Below are positions 26,010 through 34,695 of a stretch of DNA of 64,000 nucleotides, one piece after another. Made by a program: the position numbers and the translations under genes. Position 1 is the first letter of the stretch, and every line of letters starts with the position of its first letter. The notes under the pieces were generated by a model that did no database searches, had not been told where the DNA came from, and was given only the letters and a program-made list of their open reading frames with translations. The DNA comes from Actinoplanes sp. L3-i22 (GTDB lineage Bacteria > Actinomycetota > Actinomycetes > Mycobacteriales > Micromonosporaceae), in NCBI RefSeq assembly GCF_019704555.1, contig NZ_AP024745.1, positions 9,556,501-9,620,500 on the forward strand. Direction: 5' to 3'.

Positions 26010-27088
26010 CGTCGCCCCTTCCCACGAGCAGCAGGAGCCAGATCGGCGGTCTTGTAGGTGACCAGCGGGATCGTGCTTACCACCGAGGTGGCCAGCCCGT
26101 GCGACACCAGGTCCCCGATCACCTGCTCGATGCGCTTGTAGGCGGTCGGCGCCTCCTCGAACAGCAGCTGACGATCCCCGCAGACCACGAGCGAGCCCAC
26201 CGCCGTACGCCGAAGCTCCTCAATGGTGTGTTTGGCCTTTCCTCGCCGCAGCGCGTCGGCCCGGGACATCTTGCGTCCCGCGCCGTGCGCCACGGACCAG
26301 CCGGCCTCCGCGCCGGCGTGCCCGGCCACCAGGAACGACGGCGTGCCGCGGGTCCCGGCGACCAGCACGTCCCGGCCGTCGCCGTTGGCCGCGCCCTTGC
26401 GATGCAGGTAGAGCCCGTCGCGCAGCTCCACCGAGTTGTGGCACTCGTCGACGATCGGCTCGGTCACCGCCGCGCCGAGGGCGGTGGCGACCCGGGCCGC
26501 CATGATCCGCCGGTTGAGCGAGCCCCAGCGCACCGCGTCGTCGTGCGCGGCGAGGTAGGCGGCCGGGTCCTCGGCCGGGCCGGCGCCGTGCACCTCGGTG
26601 TGCGCCCGCAGGATCCGCTCGCCGAGCCCGCGCGAGCCGCTGTGCACGATCAGCACCAGGTCGCCGGCGGCGAGTCCGAGCCGGTCAGCGTGATCGGCGT
26701 CGAAAACAGTGCCGACTCGGGCCAGTTCGACGAAGTGATTGCCACGGCCGACGGTGCCGAGGCTCTCGGTGTATCCCCCGGGAACCTCGGCCACGTCGAA
26801 AAAAGCGTGGTCCGGCACGTCCAGGTCGGGGAAGCGCGCGGCGAGCTTCTCCGGCACCGGGCGCTTGAGCTTGATCGGGAAGACCGCGATGCCGCAGCCG
26901 ATGTCCGATCCGACCAGGAACGGGTAGAGCACGGACGAGGTCATGGCCGCGCCGATCGGCGCGCCCTTGCCGGGGTGCAGGTCGGGCATGCCGGCGACGT
27001 GCCGCATGCCGGGCAGCGCGGCGACCTGGTGACACTGGTCGATCGCGCTGGATTCGATCCAACTGGACGGGGCAGCGAAAATGGACAC
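26006..27088 (-). CDS. rtcB: RtcB-family RNA ligase (PrfH-linked type)
   Basis: 360 residues from GTG 27088. Joins RNA ends bearing 2',3'-cyclic phosphate or 3'-phosphate with 5'-OH, using GTP and Mn2+. Metal and active-site motifs: GMPDLHPGKGAPIG, VGSDIGCG (Cys ligand), GRGNHFVEL, HSGSRGLG and VAHGAGRKMSR (guanylylated His). The length, shorter than canonical RtcB, fits the PrfH-associated subtype. The start is chosen by homology (SIFAAPSSWIESSAI); an upstream ATG at 27142 is possible. Forms a two-gene operon with prfH. Confidence 0.95.
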   Translation of the reverse strand: MSIFAAPSSWIESSAIDQCHQVAALPGMRHVAGMPDLHPGKGAPIGAAMTSSVLYPFLVGSDIGCGIAVFPIKLKRPVPEKLAARFPDLDVPDHAFFDVAEVPGGYTESLGTVGRGNHFVELARVGTVFDADHADRLGLAAGDLVLIVHSGSRGLGERILRAHTEVHGAGPAEDPAAYLAAHDDAVRWGSLNRRIMAARVATALGAAVTEPIVDECHNSVELRDGLYLHRKGAANGDGRDVLVAGTRGTPSFLVAGHAGAEAGWSVAHGAGRKMSRADALRRGKAKHTIEELRRTAVGSLVVCGDRQLLFEEAPTAYKRIEQVIGDLVSHGLATSVVSTIPLVTYKTADLAPAARGKGRR

Positions 27089-27251
27089 GCTGGAAGACAA
27101 GACTGATGCTCCACAGGAGAACGGCAGCGCGACGGAAGGCATGCCGGAGGAGAGAACGGGACCCGGGGTGGAGGCATCAGTAATTCATGCGGCCCAGCCT
27201 TCCGGACCGCCGAATCCGGGGCAACCGATTTTCGCCTGGCATGATCCACAC

Positions 27252-28646
27252 ATGCCTCTGCTCGCCGCACTGCTGCAGAACGCCGATGTCGCCGACTTCG
27301 TGGTCACGCCGGATCGGCAGGTCACCCGCCACGAACTGCTCGGCTGGGCCGCCGGGCTGGCGGCGGAGATAGCCGGGCGGCGGATCGTCGCGGTGCACGC
27401 GGCGCCCGGCCTGCCGACGATCGTCGCGGTGACCGCCGCGCTGCTCGCCGGGGTGCCGATCGTGCCGATCCCGCCGGACGCGGGCGAGCTGGAACGGGCG
27501 CACATCCTGCGGGACTCCGGCGCGGAGCTGATCCTCTCCGACGATCCGGCGGCGGGCGGGGCCACCGCCGTACCCCTGAAGAAGATCTCCGGCGGGAAAG
27601 CCGGCAGCGTGCCGCCGGAGCCGGACCCGAGCGGACCCGGTCTTGTTCTGTACACGAGCGGCACGACCGGCGCGCCGAAGGGCGTCGTGCTGTCCCGCGC
27701 CGCGATCGCCGCGGATCTCGACGCGCTCGCGAGCGCCTGGCTGTGGACCCCGGACGACACGCTCGTGCACGGCCTCCCCCTCTACCACGTGCACGGACTC
27801 GTGCTCGGCGTCCTCGGACCGCTCCGCCTCGGCTCCAGGATCAGACACACCACAAAACCAACCCCTGAGGCGTACGCCGCCAACCCCGGCTCGATGTACT
27901 TCGGCGTCCCCACGGTCTGGTCGCGGATCGCCGCCGCCCCCGCCGCAGCGGCGGCGCTCAAGCCGGCCCGGCTGCTGGTCTCCGGCAGCGCACCGCTGCC
28001 GGTCCCGGTCTTCGACGCGATCGAGCGGCTGACCGGCCAGGCCCCGGTCGAGCGCTACGGGATGACCGAAACCCTGATCACGGTCAGCGCCCGCGCCGAC
28101 GGCGAGCGCCGCGCCGGCCACGTCGGGCGGCCGCTCGACAACATCCACACCCGGCTGGTCGACGAGATCGGCAACCCGGTGCCGGACGACGGGGTGAGCA
28201 TCGGCAACCTGCAGGTGTGCGGGCCGACGCTGCTCGACGGCTACCTGCGCGACGGCGGCGTGCGGCCGGCCGAGCTGATCCACGGCTGGTACCCGACCGG
28301 CGACGTGGCCACGATCGGCCCGGACGGCTGGCACCGGATCGTCGGCCGCGCCTCCACCGACCTGATCAAGAGCGGCGGCTACCGGATCGGCGCCGGTGAG
28401 GTCGAGGACGCGTTGCTGCTGCATCCGGCGGTGCGCGAGGCGGCCGTGGTCGGCACCCCGCACATGGATCTGGGTGAACAGGTGACCGCGTTCGTGGTGG
28501 CCGACCCGGTGACGCCGGAGGAGCTGATCGCGTTCGTCGCCGAGCGCCTGGCCGCCCACAAACGCCCACGAACGGTGCACCTGGTCGCCAGTTTGCCGCG
28601 CAACGCGATGGGAAAGGTCCAGAAAAAGCAGCTCATGAGCGATTAG
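27252..28646 (+). CDS. Malonyl-CoA synthetase (MatB)-like AMP-forming enzyme
   Basis: 464 residues. ANL-superfamily motifs: LYTSGTTGAPKGVVL (P-loop), LPLYHVHGLVLGVLGPLR, ERYGMTETL, TGDVATI, GRASTDLIKSGGYRIG and the C-terminal catalytic Lys in NAMGKVQKKQL. Overall spacing and signatures resemble Streptomyces MatB, which makes malonyl- or methylmalonyl-CoA from the free diacid, ATP and CoA. Start at ATG 27252: upstream in-frame codons reach 27081 but are not conserved-looking and would run into rtcB. Followed after 10 bp by the phosphatase gene. Confidence 0.85.
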   Translation: MPLLAALLQNADVADFVVTPDRQVTRHELLGWAAGLAAEIAGRRIVAVHAAPGLPTIVAVTAALLAGVPIVPIPPDAGELERAHILRDSGAELILSDDPAAGGATAVPLKKISGGKAGSVPPEPDPSGPGLVLYTSGTTGAPKGVVLSRAAIAADLDALASAWLWTPDDTLVHGLPLYHVHGLVLGVLGPLRLGSRIRHTTKPTPEAYAANPGSMYFGVPTVWSRIAAAPAAAAALKPARLLVSGSAPLPVPVFDAIERLTGQAPVERYGMTETLITVSARADGERRAGHVGRPLDNIHTRLVDEIGNPVPDDGVSIGNLQVCGPTLLDGYLRDGGVRPAELIHGWYPTGDVATIGPDGWHRIVGRASTDLIKSGGYRIGAGEVEDALLLHPAVREAAVVGTPHMDLGEQVTAFVVADPVTPEELIAFVAERLAAHKRPRTVHLVASLPRNAMGKVQKKQLMSD

Positions 28647-28656
28647 CGTCCGGTAT

Positions 28657-30537
28657 GTGACGTTCACGGTCGACGAGTTCAGCGAGTGGAACCAGCAGCT
28701 TCTCTCCCGTCAGGCGGTGACCCGGCGGTCCCTGCTGTTGACCGCGATGGCCGGCCTGGGCAGCCAGTTCGCGCTGGCCAGGCGGGCTTTCGCGGCGGGT
28801 GGCGGCACGGCCGGGAGCGCGGGCGTGGTGGTCTCCGGGCGGCACCTGTCGTTCGTGCCGGGGGCCGGTGACATACCCCTGGACGCGATGGCGGTGACCG
28901 CGCAGCTGTCCAGCAGCACCGGCGCGCTGCCGGCCAAGCTGCGCGCGTTCGTCGACGTCGGCGACCGGCCCGGTGTCTACGGCACCCGGGTCGAGGCCGG
29001 GATCAAGCATCTGACCGGCCAGTACGCGATCCCCGGCGGCCCGGTCGGCAGCCAGTTCTACGCCAAGGCCCGGATCACCGGACTGAAGCCGGACACCGTC
29101 TACCACTACCGGGTGCGGCTCTCCGACGGCACGGTCAGCGGCGACGCGCACTTCACCACCGCGCCGGAGTCGGCCAAGCCGTTCACCTTCACCGCGTTCG
29201 CCGACGTCGGCACGGACACCGCGCCGAAGGATCCGGCGTTCGCCTGGAAGACCGCGCCCACCCCGTGGCCGAAGGGTGTCTTCGACAACCGGGCGTACGG
29301 CGTCCTCGACCCGGTCGGCGGGCCGAAGGGCACCGACAAGCACCCCGCACTGAGCATGACCCGCCTGATGACCACCCAACGGCCGGCGTTCACGCTGCTC
29401 GCCGGGGACATCTGCTACGCCAACCCGTCCGGGACCGGGCTGCCGGCCGACGACACCACGGCGCTCACCGGCAAGGCCCCGGCCGGGCGAAACCTGTTCA
29501 ACCCGTACGTCTGGGATGTGTTCCTGAATCAGATCGAACCGCAGGCGGCCTACACGCCGTGGATGTTCGCGACCGGCAACCACGACATGGAACCGGTCTA
29601 CGGCAACACGTCCTACCTGGGCGGCAGCCCGACGCACGGCTACGGCGGGCACGTGCGGCGGCTGGACTTCCCGGCGAACGGGCCGAAGGGCTGCCCGTCG
29701 GTCTACCGGTTCGCGTACGGCAACGTGGGCCTGATCTCGCTGGACGCCAACGAGCTGTCCTGGGAGTTGCAGTCGAACTTCGGCTACTCCGGCGGCGCGC
29801 AGGTCGCCTGGCTGAAGGAGACGCTGAAGCGGTGGCGGACGGCCGGGTCCGGAGTGGACTTCATCGTGGTCTTCTTCCACCACTGCCTGTTCTCCACCGC
29901 GCACAACCACGCCTCGGACGGCGGGCTGCGCGCCGCGGTCGAGCCGCTGTTCACCAAGTACCAGGTGGACCTGGCCGTGCAGGGGCACAACCACCTGTTC
30001 GAGCGCACCGACCCGATCCGGCACGGCAAGCGCACCAGGGCGGCGCCGGACGGGTCCACGGTGAACCCGGCCACCGACGGGACGATCTACGTCTGCGTCG
30101 GGTCGGGCGGGCGGCCGCGGTACCCGTTCCGCCCGGCGCCGGGTGCCGAGGCGCCGGCGCCGGCCGGGGTGACGCCGAAGGGCGAGCAACTGCTCCCCGA
30201 GGGGCAGCGGTACCGCGGCCACAAACCCAGCGGGAAGGAGAACACCACCTCGACCGTGGCGAACGGCTACTTCTGGGCGAAGGAGAAGAACAAGCCGAAG
30301 AAGGGCAAAGGCGCGCCGACCGGACTGCGGGTGCCGGAGTCGGTGGACTGGTCGCAGGTCCGCTACGACGGATACGCCTTCATTGCCGTCGATGTCGTTC
30401 CACCCACCAGGGCGGGTGACAGCACCACGCTCACCGTGCGTACGCTCGCGGACGCCCTGCCCGGCACCGGAAAACCATATAGCGAGATCGATCGCATCAC
30501 GCTCAAGCGGACATCTGGACTGCTCATCGCGGGGTAA
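28657..30537 (+). CDS. Tat-exported purple-acid-phosphatase-like metallophosphoesterase
   Basis: 626 residues. Twin-arginine signal at ~21-48 (VTRRSLLLTAMAGLGS...ARRAFA), an N-terminal Fn3-like beta domain (KARITGLKPDTVYHYRVRL) and a metallophosphoesterase core with ADVGTD, LAGDICY, ATGNHDM, FFHHCLFS and VQGHNHLFER, the five metal-binding blocks in order. A ~40-residue Lys-rich insertion near 530 (KEKNKPKKGKGAP) is unusual. It would hydrolyse phosphate esters at the cell surface. GTG start 10 bp after the acyl-CoA synthetase; no ribosome binding site seen, possibly co-transcribed. Confidence 0.9.
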   Translation: MTFTVDEFSEWNQQLLSRQAVTRRSLLLTAMAGLGSQFALARRAFAAGGGTAGSAGVVVSGRHLSFVPGAGDIPLDAMAVTAQLSSSTGALPAKLRAFVDVGDRPGVYGTRVEAGIKHLTGQYAIPGGPVGSQFYAKARITGLKPDTVYHYRVRLSDGTVSGDAHFTTAPESAKPFTFTAFADVGTDTAPKDPAFAWKTAPTPWPKGVFDNRAYGVLDPVGGPKGTDKHPALSMTRLMTTQRPAFTLLAGDICYANPSGTGLPADDTTALTGKAPAGRNLFNPYVWDVFLNQIEPQAAYTPWMFATGNHDMEPVYGNTSYLGGSPTHGYGGHVRRLDFPANGPKGCPSVYRFAYGNVGLISLDANELSWELQSNFGYSGGAQVAWLKETLKRWRTAGSGVDFIVVFFHHCLFSTAHNHASDGGLRAAVEPLFTKYQVDLAVQGHNHLFERTDPIRHGKRTRAAPDGSTVNPATDGTIYVCVGSGGRPRYPFRPAPGAEAPAPAGVTPKGEQLLPEGQRYRGHKPSGKENTTSTVANGYFWAKEKNKPKKGKGAPTGLRVPESVDWSQVRYDGYAFIAVDVVPPTRAGDSTTLTVRTLADALPGTGKPYSEIDRITLKRTSGLLIAG

Positions 30538-30627
30538 CCGACCGTCCACAGAAGACGGACAAGATCGCGTTCCGTTGCTATCGTGAATCCCCTTACCGAC
30601 GGTCGTCGCCTGCTGACGGGGGGTGCG

Positions 30628-31269
30628 ATGCGGAAAAGCGGAACACGCCCGGCCCTGCTCACCGGGACAGCCCTGACCCTGGTCGCGCTCGGCGCGGCCG
30701 CGATGCTGATCTGGACTCCCGGCGCCGCGTTCGCCTCGACCGGCGGCGTGCTCGGCGCCGCCCTGGTCGGCTGGCTGACCCAGGACCGGCCGCGCCGCCG
30801 CCCGGCCCCGGCCGGCCCGGTCGGCTACGCCGTGCGGATCACCGACCTGGACTACGTGGCCCTCACCGACGGGGACCGGACCGTCGACGTGCCGGCCGCC
30901 GGGCACACCGTGCAGGTCGTGGTCACCGGGCTGTCGGCGGTCCCGGTGCTGCTCACCGGGCTGCGCGCCGAGGTCCTGGAGCGCGGCGACGGCCGGGGCG
31001 ACCTGTCCCGGCACGCGGCGGCGGTGCCGGTGCGCCGCTTCGAGGTGCGGCTCGACGAGCAGCCGCCCCGGGTGCTGACGGCCGGTTTTCCGTACCGGCT
31101 GGCCCACCACCGGACGGAGGTGTTCGACATGGCGGTGCACACCGACAGCGGCGACGTGCGGTGGCGGCTCTGGCTCGACTGGTCGGCCGGCGGGCAGACC
31201 GGGGCGCTGCGGATCGACCTGGCCGGGCAACCGTTCCGGACCGCCGCCCGGCACGGCATCCCAGGCTGA
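30628..31269 (+). CDS. Membrane-anchored beta-domain protein (paralogue of next gene's N-terminus)
   Basis: 213 residues from ATG 30628 (GGGGGG-type ribosome binding site). Two hydrophobic helices at 8-50, then a beta-rich domain (GYAVRITDLDYVALTDGDR, RWRLWLDWSAGG). The same scheme, two helices then GYAVRVTTRTHAAVVL... and LRWRLTAEIEDGG, occurs in the next gene, 3 bp downstream, so the two are probably diverged duplicates forming one operon. Family not recognised. Confidence 0.7.
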   Translation: MRKSGTRPALLTGTALTLVALGAAAMLIWTPGAAFASTGGVLGAALVGWLTQDRPRRRPAPAGPVGYAVRITDLDYVALTDGDRTVDVPAAGHTVQVVVTGLSAVPVLLTGLRAEVLERGDGRGDLSRHAAAVPVRRFEVRLDEQPPRVLTAGFPYRLAHHRTEVFDMAVHTDSGDVRWRLWLDWSAGGQTGALRIDLAGQPFRTAARHGIPG

Positions 31270-31272
31270 CCG

Positions 31273-32919
31273 GTGGCCGGCCGCCGGGACACCGCGCTCC
31301 TCAGCTTCGGCCTGCCCGCGCTCGCCGGCGCCGCGCCACTGGTCGCGGGCGGGATCACCGCCTGGCCGGCCTGGCTGGGCGTGCTGCTGGTGGCCGGGTT
31401 CTCCGGGACCGTGGCGCTGCGCGGCGACGCGGATCCGGGGCAGCCGGTGATCGCGCCGGACGGGCAGGCGCTCTACGTCATGCAGCGTCCGCTGCGGACG
31501 GTCGCCGCCCGGGGCGTCCCGGCGGACGCCGGATACGCGGTGCGGGTCACGACGCGGACGCACGCCGCGGTCGTCCTCGCGCCGGGCGGCGCGACCGGCC
31601 CCGAGGGTCACTGGATCCCGAGCACCGGCCACAACCTCGCGCTCACCGTCTCCGCGCCGCCGGAAAACCCGGTCACGGTACGCACATTGACCGCCTCCGT
31701 GCGCTCCACCGGCCCGTTCCCGGGCTCGGCCGGGCTCAGCCTGATCTCCCGGCGGATGCCCGACCTGGTCCTCAGCCCGGACCTGCTGGAGTCCCTGCAG
31801 CGCTCGGTCGCCGCGTACCGGCCGCTGGCCGTGCCGGACGCCGCGATCCTGCTCGACGACCGGCCACCGGCGGTGTCCCCGCTCGGCACCGCCGAGCGAC
31901 CACCCCTGCTCGTCCCGGCCGGCCAGGCCCGCACCCTGGTCCTCGCCCCGGTCACCGAGCACCCCGGCTGGCTGCGCTGGCGGCTCACCGCGGAGATCGA
32001 GGACGGCGGCCGCGTCGACGTCGTGCACTGGGACCTGGACGTCACCGCGGCCGGCGGGATGACCCGGGTCCTGCCGGGCGGCGCGACCGCCCGGCTGCCG
32101 GTCTGGGAGCAGTTCCCGGACCACTGGGACCCGGCCAACGGCCGGCCCGGCACCGAGCCCGCCCTCGGCACGTTCGACGTGGCCGCGCACCCCGCCGCCG
32201 ACGGGACCGGCCTGCTCACCCGGCCACCCCGGCCGCGGCCCGACCCGGAGCCGGTGGTCGCCGCCGAGCTGCGCCGGCGCGCCGAGCAGGAGCACCGGGC
32301 CGGGCACGAGCACGTGGCGGCGGGGCTGTGGCGGGAGGCGGCCGATGCCGGGAGCGGGCCGGCGGCGTACGCGCTCGGGGTGGTCCTGCGGCACGCCGGC
32401 GACCTGGACCAGGCGGCCGGCTGGCTGCGCACCGCCGCCGGCCGGCGGGTCTTCCCGGCCTTCAACGACCTGGGCACGGTCGAGCTGGCCCGCGGGCACG
32501 CCGAGGAGGCCGAGGCGTGGTTCCGCCGGGCGATGGACGAGGGCGACTGGGCCGCGGTGGTCAACCTGGCCACCGTCGCCGAGCAGCGCGGCCGCGCCGA
32601 CGAGGCCGAGCAGCTGCTGCGCCCGGCCTGGCGGATGCACGCGACCCGGGCCGCCGACGCGCTGATCCGGCTGCTGGCCGGGCAGGGCCGGCTCGACGAG
32701 GCGGAGGAACTATTGGTCCGGGACGCCGAGGCGGCGCCGGTGGACGGGCCGATCCCGTCCGAGCCGCGCTACGTGCGGTTGTTCCGGCTCGCCGAGTTCC
32801 TGCACAACGTGCGCCGCGACCCGCGGGCGGCCGGGGTGCTGCGAGCCGCGCTCGCCGACCCGGACATCCCGCCGGAGGCCGCCGCCCGCGCCCGGCTCGC
32901 CCTGACCCGGATGTCGTGA
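31273..32919 (+). CDS. Membrane-anchored beta-domain / TPR (Sel1-like) protein
   Basis: 548 residues. Two hydrophobic helices at ~8-50, a beta-rich part (~60-310) related to the preceding protein, and a C-terminal solenoid of about six Sel1/TPR repeats (AAGLWREAADAGSGPAAYAL, AAGWLRTAAG, AEAWFRRAMDEGDWAAVVNL). The TPR part likely binds partners, with the N-terminal helices fixing it to the membrane. Start GTG 31273 is 3 bp after the previous stop. Function unknown. Confidence 0.75.
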   Translation: MAGRRDTALLSFGLPALAGAAPLVAGGITAWPAWLGVLLVAGFSGTVALRGDADPGQPVIAPDGQALYVMQRPLRTVAARGVPADAGYAVRVTTRTHAAVVLAPGGATGPEGHWIPSTGHNLALTVSAPPENPVTVRTLTASVRSTGPFPGSAGLSLISRRMPDLVLSPDLLESLQRSVAAYRPLAVPDAAILLDDRPPAVSPLGTAERPPLLVPAGQARTLVLAPVTEHPGWLRWRLTAEIEDGGRVDVVHWDLDVTAAGGMTRVLPGGATARLPVWEQFPDHWDPANGRPGTEPALGTFDVAAHPAADGTGLLTRPPRPRPDPEPVVAAELRRRAEQEHRAGHEHVAAGLWREAADAGSGPAAYALGVVLRHAGDLDQAAGWLRTAAGRRVFPAFNDLGTVELARGHAEEAEAWFRRAMDEGDWAAVVNLATVAEQRGRADEAEQLLRPAWRMHATRAADALIRLLAGQGRLDEAEELLVRDAEAAPVDGPIPSEPRYVRLFRLAEFLHNVRRDPRAAGVLRAALADPDIPPEAAARARLALTRMS

Positions 32920-32983
32920 GGCGTATGCCACCTCGCCGATATTGGACCTTCCGCATCGGTGTCCGGATTTCTACTGTGTTGCC

Positions 32984-33778
32984 ATGACACGCACGGCAGC
33001 CGTCAACGGCATCTCGGTCAGCTACGACGACTACGGCGACGGCCCCGCCTTCGTGCTGGTGCACGGCCACCCGTTCAACCGTTCGATGTGGTGGCCGCAG
33101 TTCTCCGCGCTGGCCGCCGAGGGCTACCGGGTGATCGCCGCCGACCTGCGCGGCTACGGCGAGAGCACGGTCGTCCCGGGGCTCACCCCGCTGGAGACCT
33201 TCGCCCGGGACACGTTCGCGCTGATCGACCACCTGGAGCTCGACGAGGTGGTGCTGGGCGGCCTGTCGATGGGCGGCCAGATCGTGATGGAGTGCTACCG
33301 GCTCTTCGCCGACCGGATCGTCGGGCTGGTGCTGGCCGACACGTTCGCCCAGGGCGAGACCCCGGAGGGGCACGCCCACCGCAACCGGGTCGCCGACGAG
33401 CTGCTCGCCGCCGGGATGACCGGGTACGCCACCGAGAACCTGCCGAAGATGATGGCCGCCTACAACGTCCCGGCGATGCCCCGGGTCGCCGAGCACGTCC
33501 ACCACATGATGGTCACCACGTCCCCGGCGGGCGCCGCGGCGGCCCTGCGCGGCCGCGCCGAACGGCCCGACTACCGCAAGCTGCTCACCACGATCACCGT
33601 GCCGACCCTGGTCGTGGTCGGCCGCGACGACGAGTTCACCCCGGTCGCCGACGCCGAGCTGATGCACCACCTGATCCCGGAGTCGATGCTGAGCGTCATC
33701 GACGGCGCCGGCCACCTGCCCAACCTGGAGCAGCCGGCCGCCTTCAACGCCGCTCTGCACACGTTCCTCGATCAGTAG
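32984..33778 (+). CDS. Alpha/beta hydrolase
   Basis: 264 residues. Classic fold: oxyanion motif LVHGHPFNRSMW, nucleophile elbow GGLSMGGQ, acid Asp in VVGRDDEFTP and His in GAGHLPNLEQP. Similar proteins are annotated as esterases, haloperoxidases or lactonases; substrate cannot be told. A TACTGT box 6 nt before ATG 32984 suggests a leaderless message. The stop overlaps the stop of the convergent kinase gene by 7 bp. Confidence 0.9.
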   Translation: MTRTAAVNGISVSYDDYGDGPAFVLVHGHPFNRSMWWPQFSALAAEGYRVIAADLRGYGESTVVPGLTPLETFARDTFALIDHLELDEVVLGGLSMGGQIVMECYRLFADRIVGLVLADTFAQGETPEGHAHRNRVADELLAAGMTGYATENLPKMMAAYNVPAMPRVAEHVHHMMVTTSPAGAAAALRGRAERPDYRKLLTTITVPTLVVVGRDDEFTPVADAELMHHLIPESMLSVIDGAGHLPNLEQPAAFNAALHTFLDQ

Positions 33779-34665
33779 CGGGTCAGCAGGGCTTCGGCGA
33801 TCGCGCGGTCGGGGTGGGCGGACCAGCTCGTGACGCCCTCCTCGGCCGCCCACACCAGGTTCTGCAGCACCCGGGCCAGGGTCCAGCGGGCCGCGCGCTG
33901 CCGGTCCAGACCCAGCACCTCGGTCATCAGGTCGAAGCAGGGCAGCGGATCGATCTCCGGCCAGCGGTTGTGCAGCGCCGGCAGCAGCTCGAACCCGGGA
34001 TCCCCGGCCAGCGGCTTCGGATCGATCGCGACCCAGCCGCCGCCGTCCGGATCGGCCAGCACGTTCTCGTAGTGCAGATCCCAGTGCAGCAGCCGGTCAC
34101 CGGGCTCGGGCAGCACCTCGCGCAGCGCCGCGACACACGTGCGGGCCAGGTCGCGGTCGGCCGGGTCGGGCAGGCCGGGGATCGCGCGCGGGGCGCGCTC
34201 CAGAAGACCGGACGCGGCGTCCGACAGGCGGCGCAGGCCCGGCGGCGCGGCGACGGCATGCAGCCGGGACAAAACCTCGCTGAGCGTACGGAGTGCCACC
34301 CGCACGTCCGGGACCGAACCGAGCGACCGCCCCGCGTCCAGCCGCTCCAGCAGCATCGACCCCGTCCCCGGGTCGTGCTCCAGCAGCCGGACCGCCCCGC
34401 GCCCGGCCCAGGCCCGCAGCGCGACCGGCTCCCCCACGGTCTCGTCGTCGACGGGCTGCAGCTTCAGCACCGCCCCGGTCCCGTCGGCCCGCCGCACCGG
34501 CACGACAAGCGCCACCGCCCCGTGCCCGGCCGGCCCGTCCACGCGCAGCCCCCACTGCTCCAGGCACCGCTCGGCCAGCGCCGGCAGCCCGGCCACCCAC
34601 TCGGCCGTCGCCGCCCCGAAGTACCTCTGGTGAGAGGCCCGCAGCCCCTCCGGGATCACCAGCAC
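33772..34665 (-). CDS. APH(6)/hydroxyurea-type small-molecule phosphotransferase
   Basis: 297 residues. Kinase-like fold with VLKLQPVDDE (nucleotide-binding Lys), the catalytic loop LLHWDLHYENVL and the metal-binding IDPKPLAGDPGFEL, the combination seen in streptomycin 6-phosphotransferases and hydroxyurea phosphotransferases. It may inactivate an antibiotic or phosphorylate a sugar-like metabolite. With AAC(2') at 12323 it is the second aminoglycoside-resistance-type gene here; neither proves resistance. Confidence 0.85.
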   Translation of the reverse strand: MLVIPEGLRASHQRYFGAATAEWVAGLPALAERCLEQWGLRVDGPAGHGAVALVVPVRRADGTGAVLKLQPVDDETVGEPVALRAWAGRGAVRLLEHDPGTGSMLLERLDAGRSLGSVPDVRVALRTLSEVLSRLHAVAAPPGLRRLSDAASGLLERAPRAIPGLPDPADRDLARTCVAALREVLPEPGDRLLHWDLHYENVLADPDGGGWVAIDPKPLAGDPGFELLPALHNRWPEIDPLPCFDLMTEVLGLDRQRAARWTLARVLQNLVWAAEEGVTSWSAHPDRAIAEALLTRY

Positions 34666-34695
34666 CCCGCCAACCTACCGAGTAGATTCGCGCGC

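Noticed and set aside
28633..32640. Very long open reading on the minus strand (~1335 codons)
   Set aside because: It is antisense to a phosphatase, the beta-domain and TPR genes, has low-complexity Arg/Gly/Pro/Ala content and no family motif; a GC-bias shadow.
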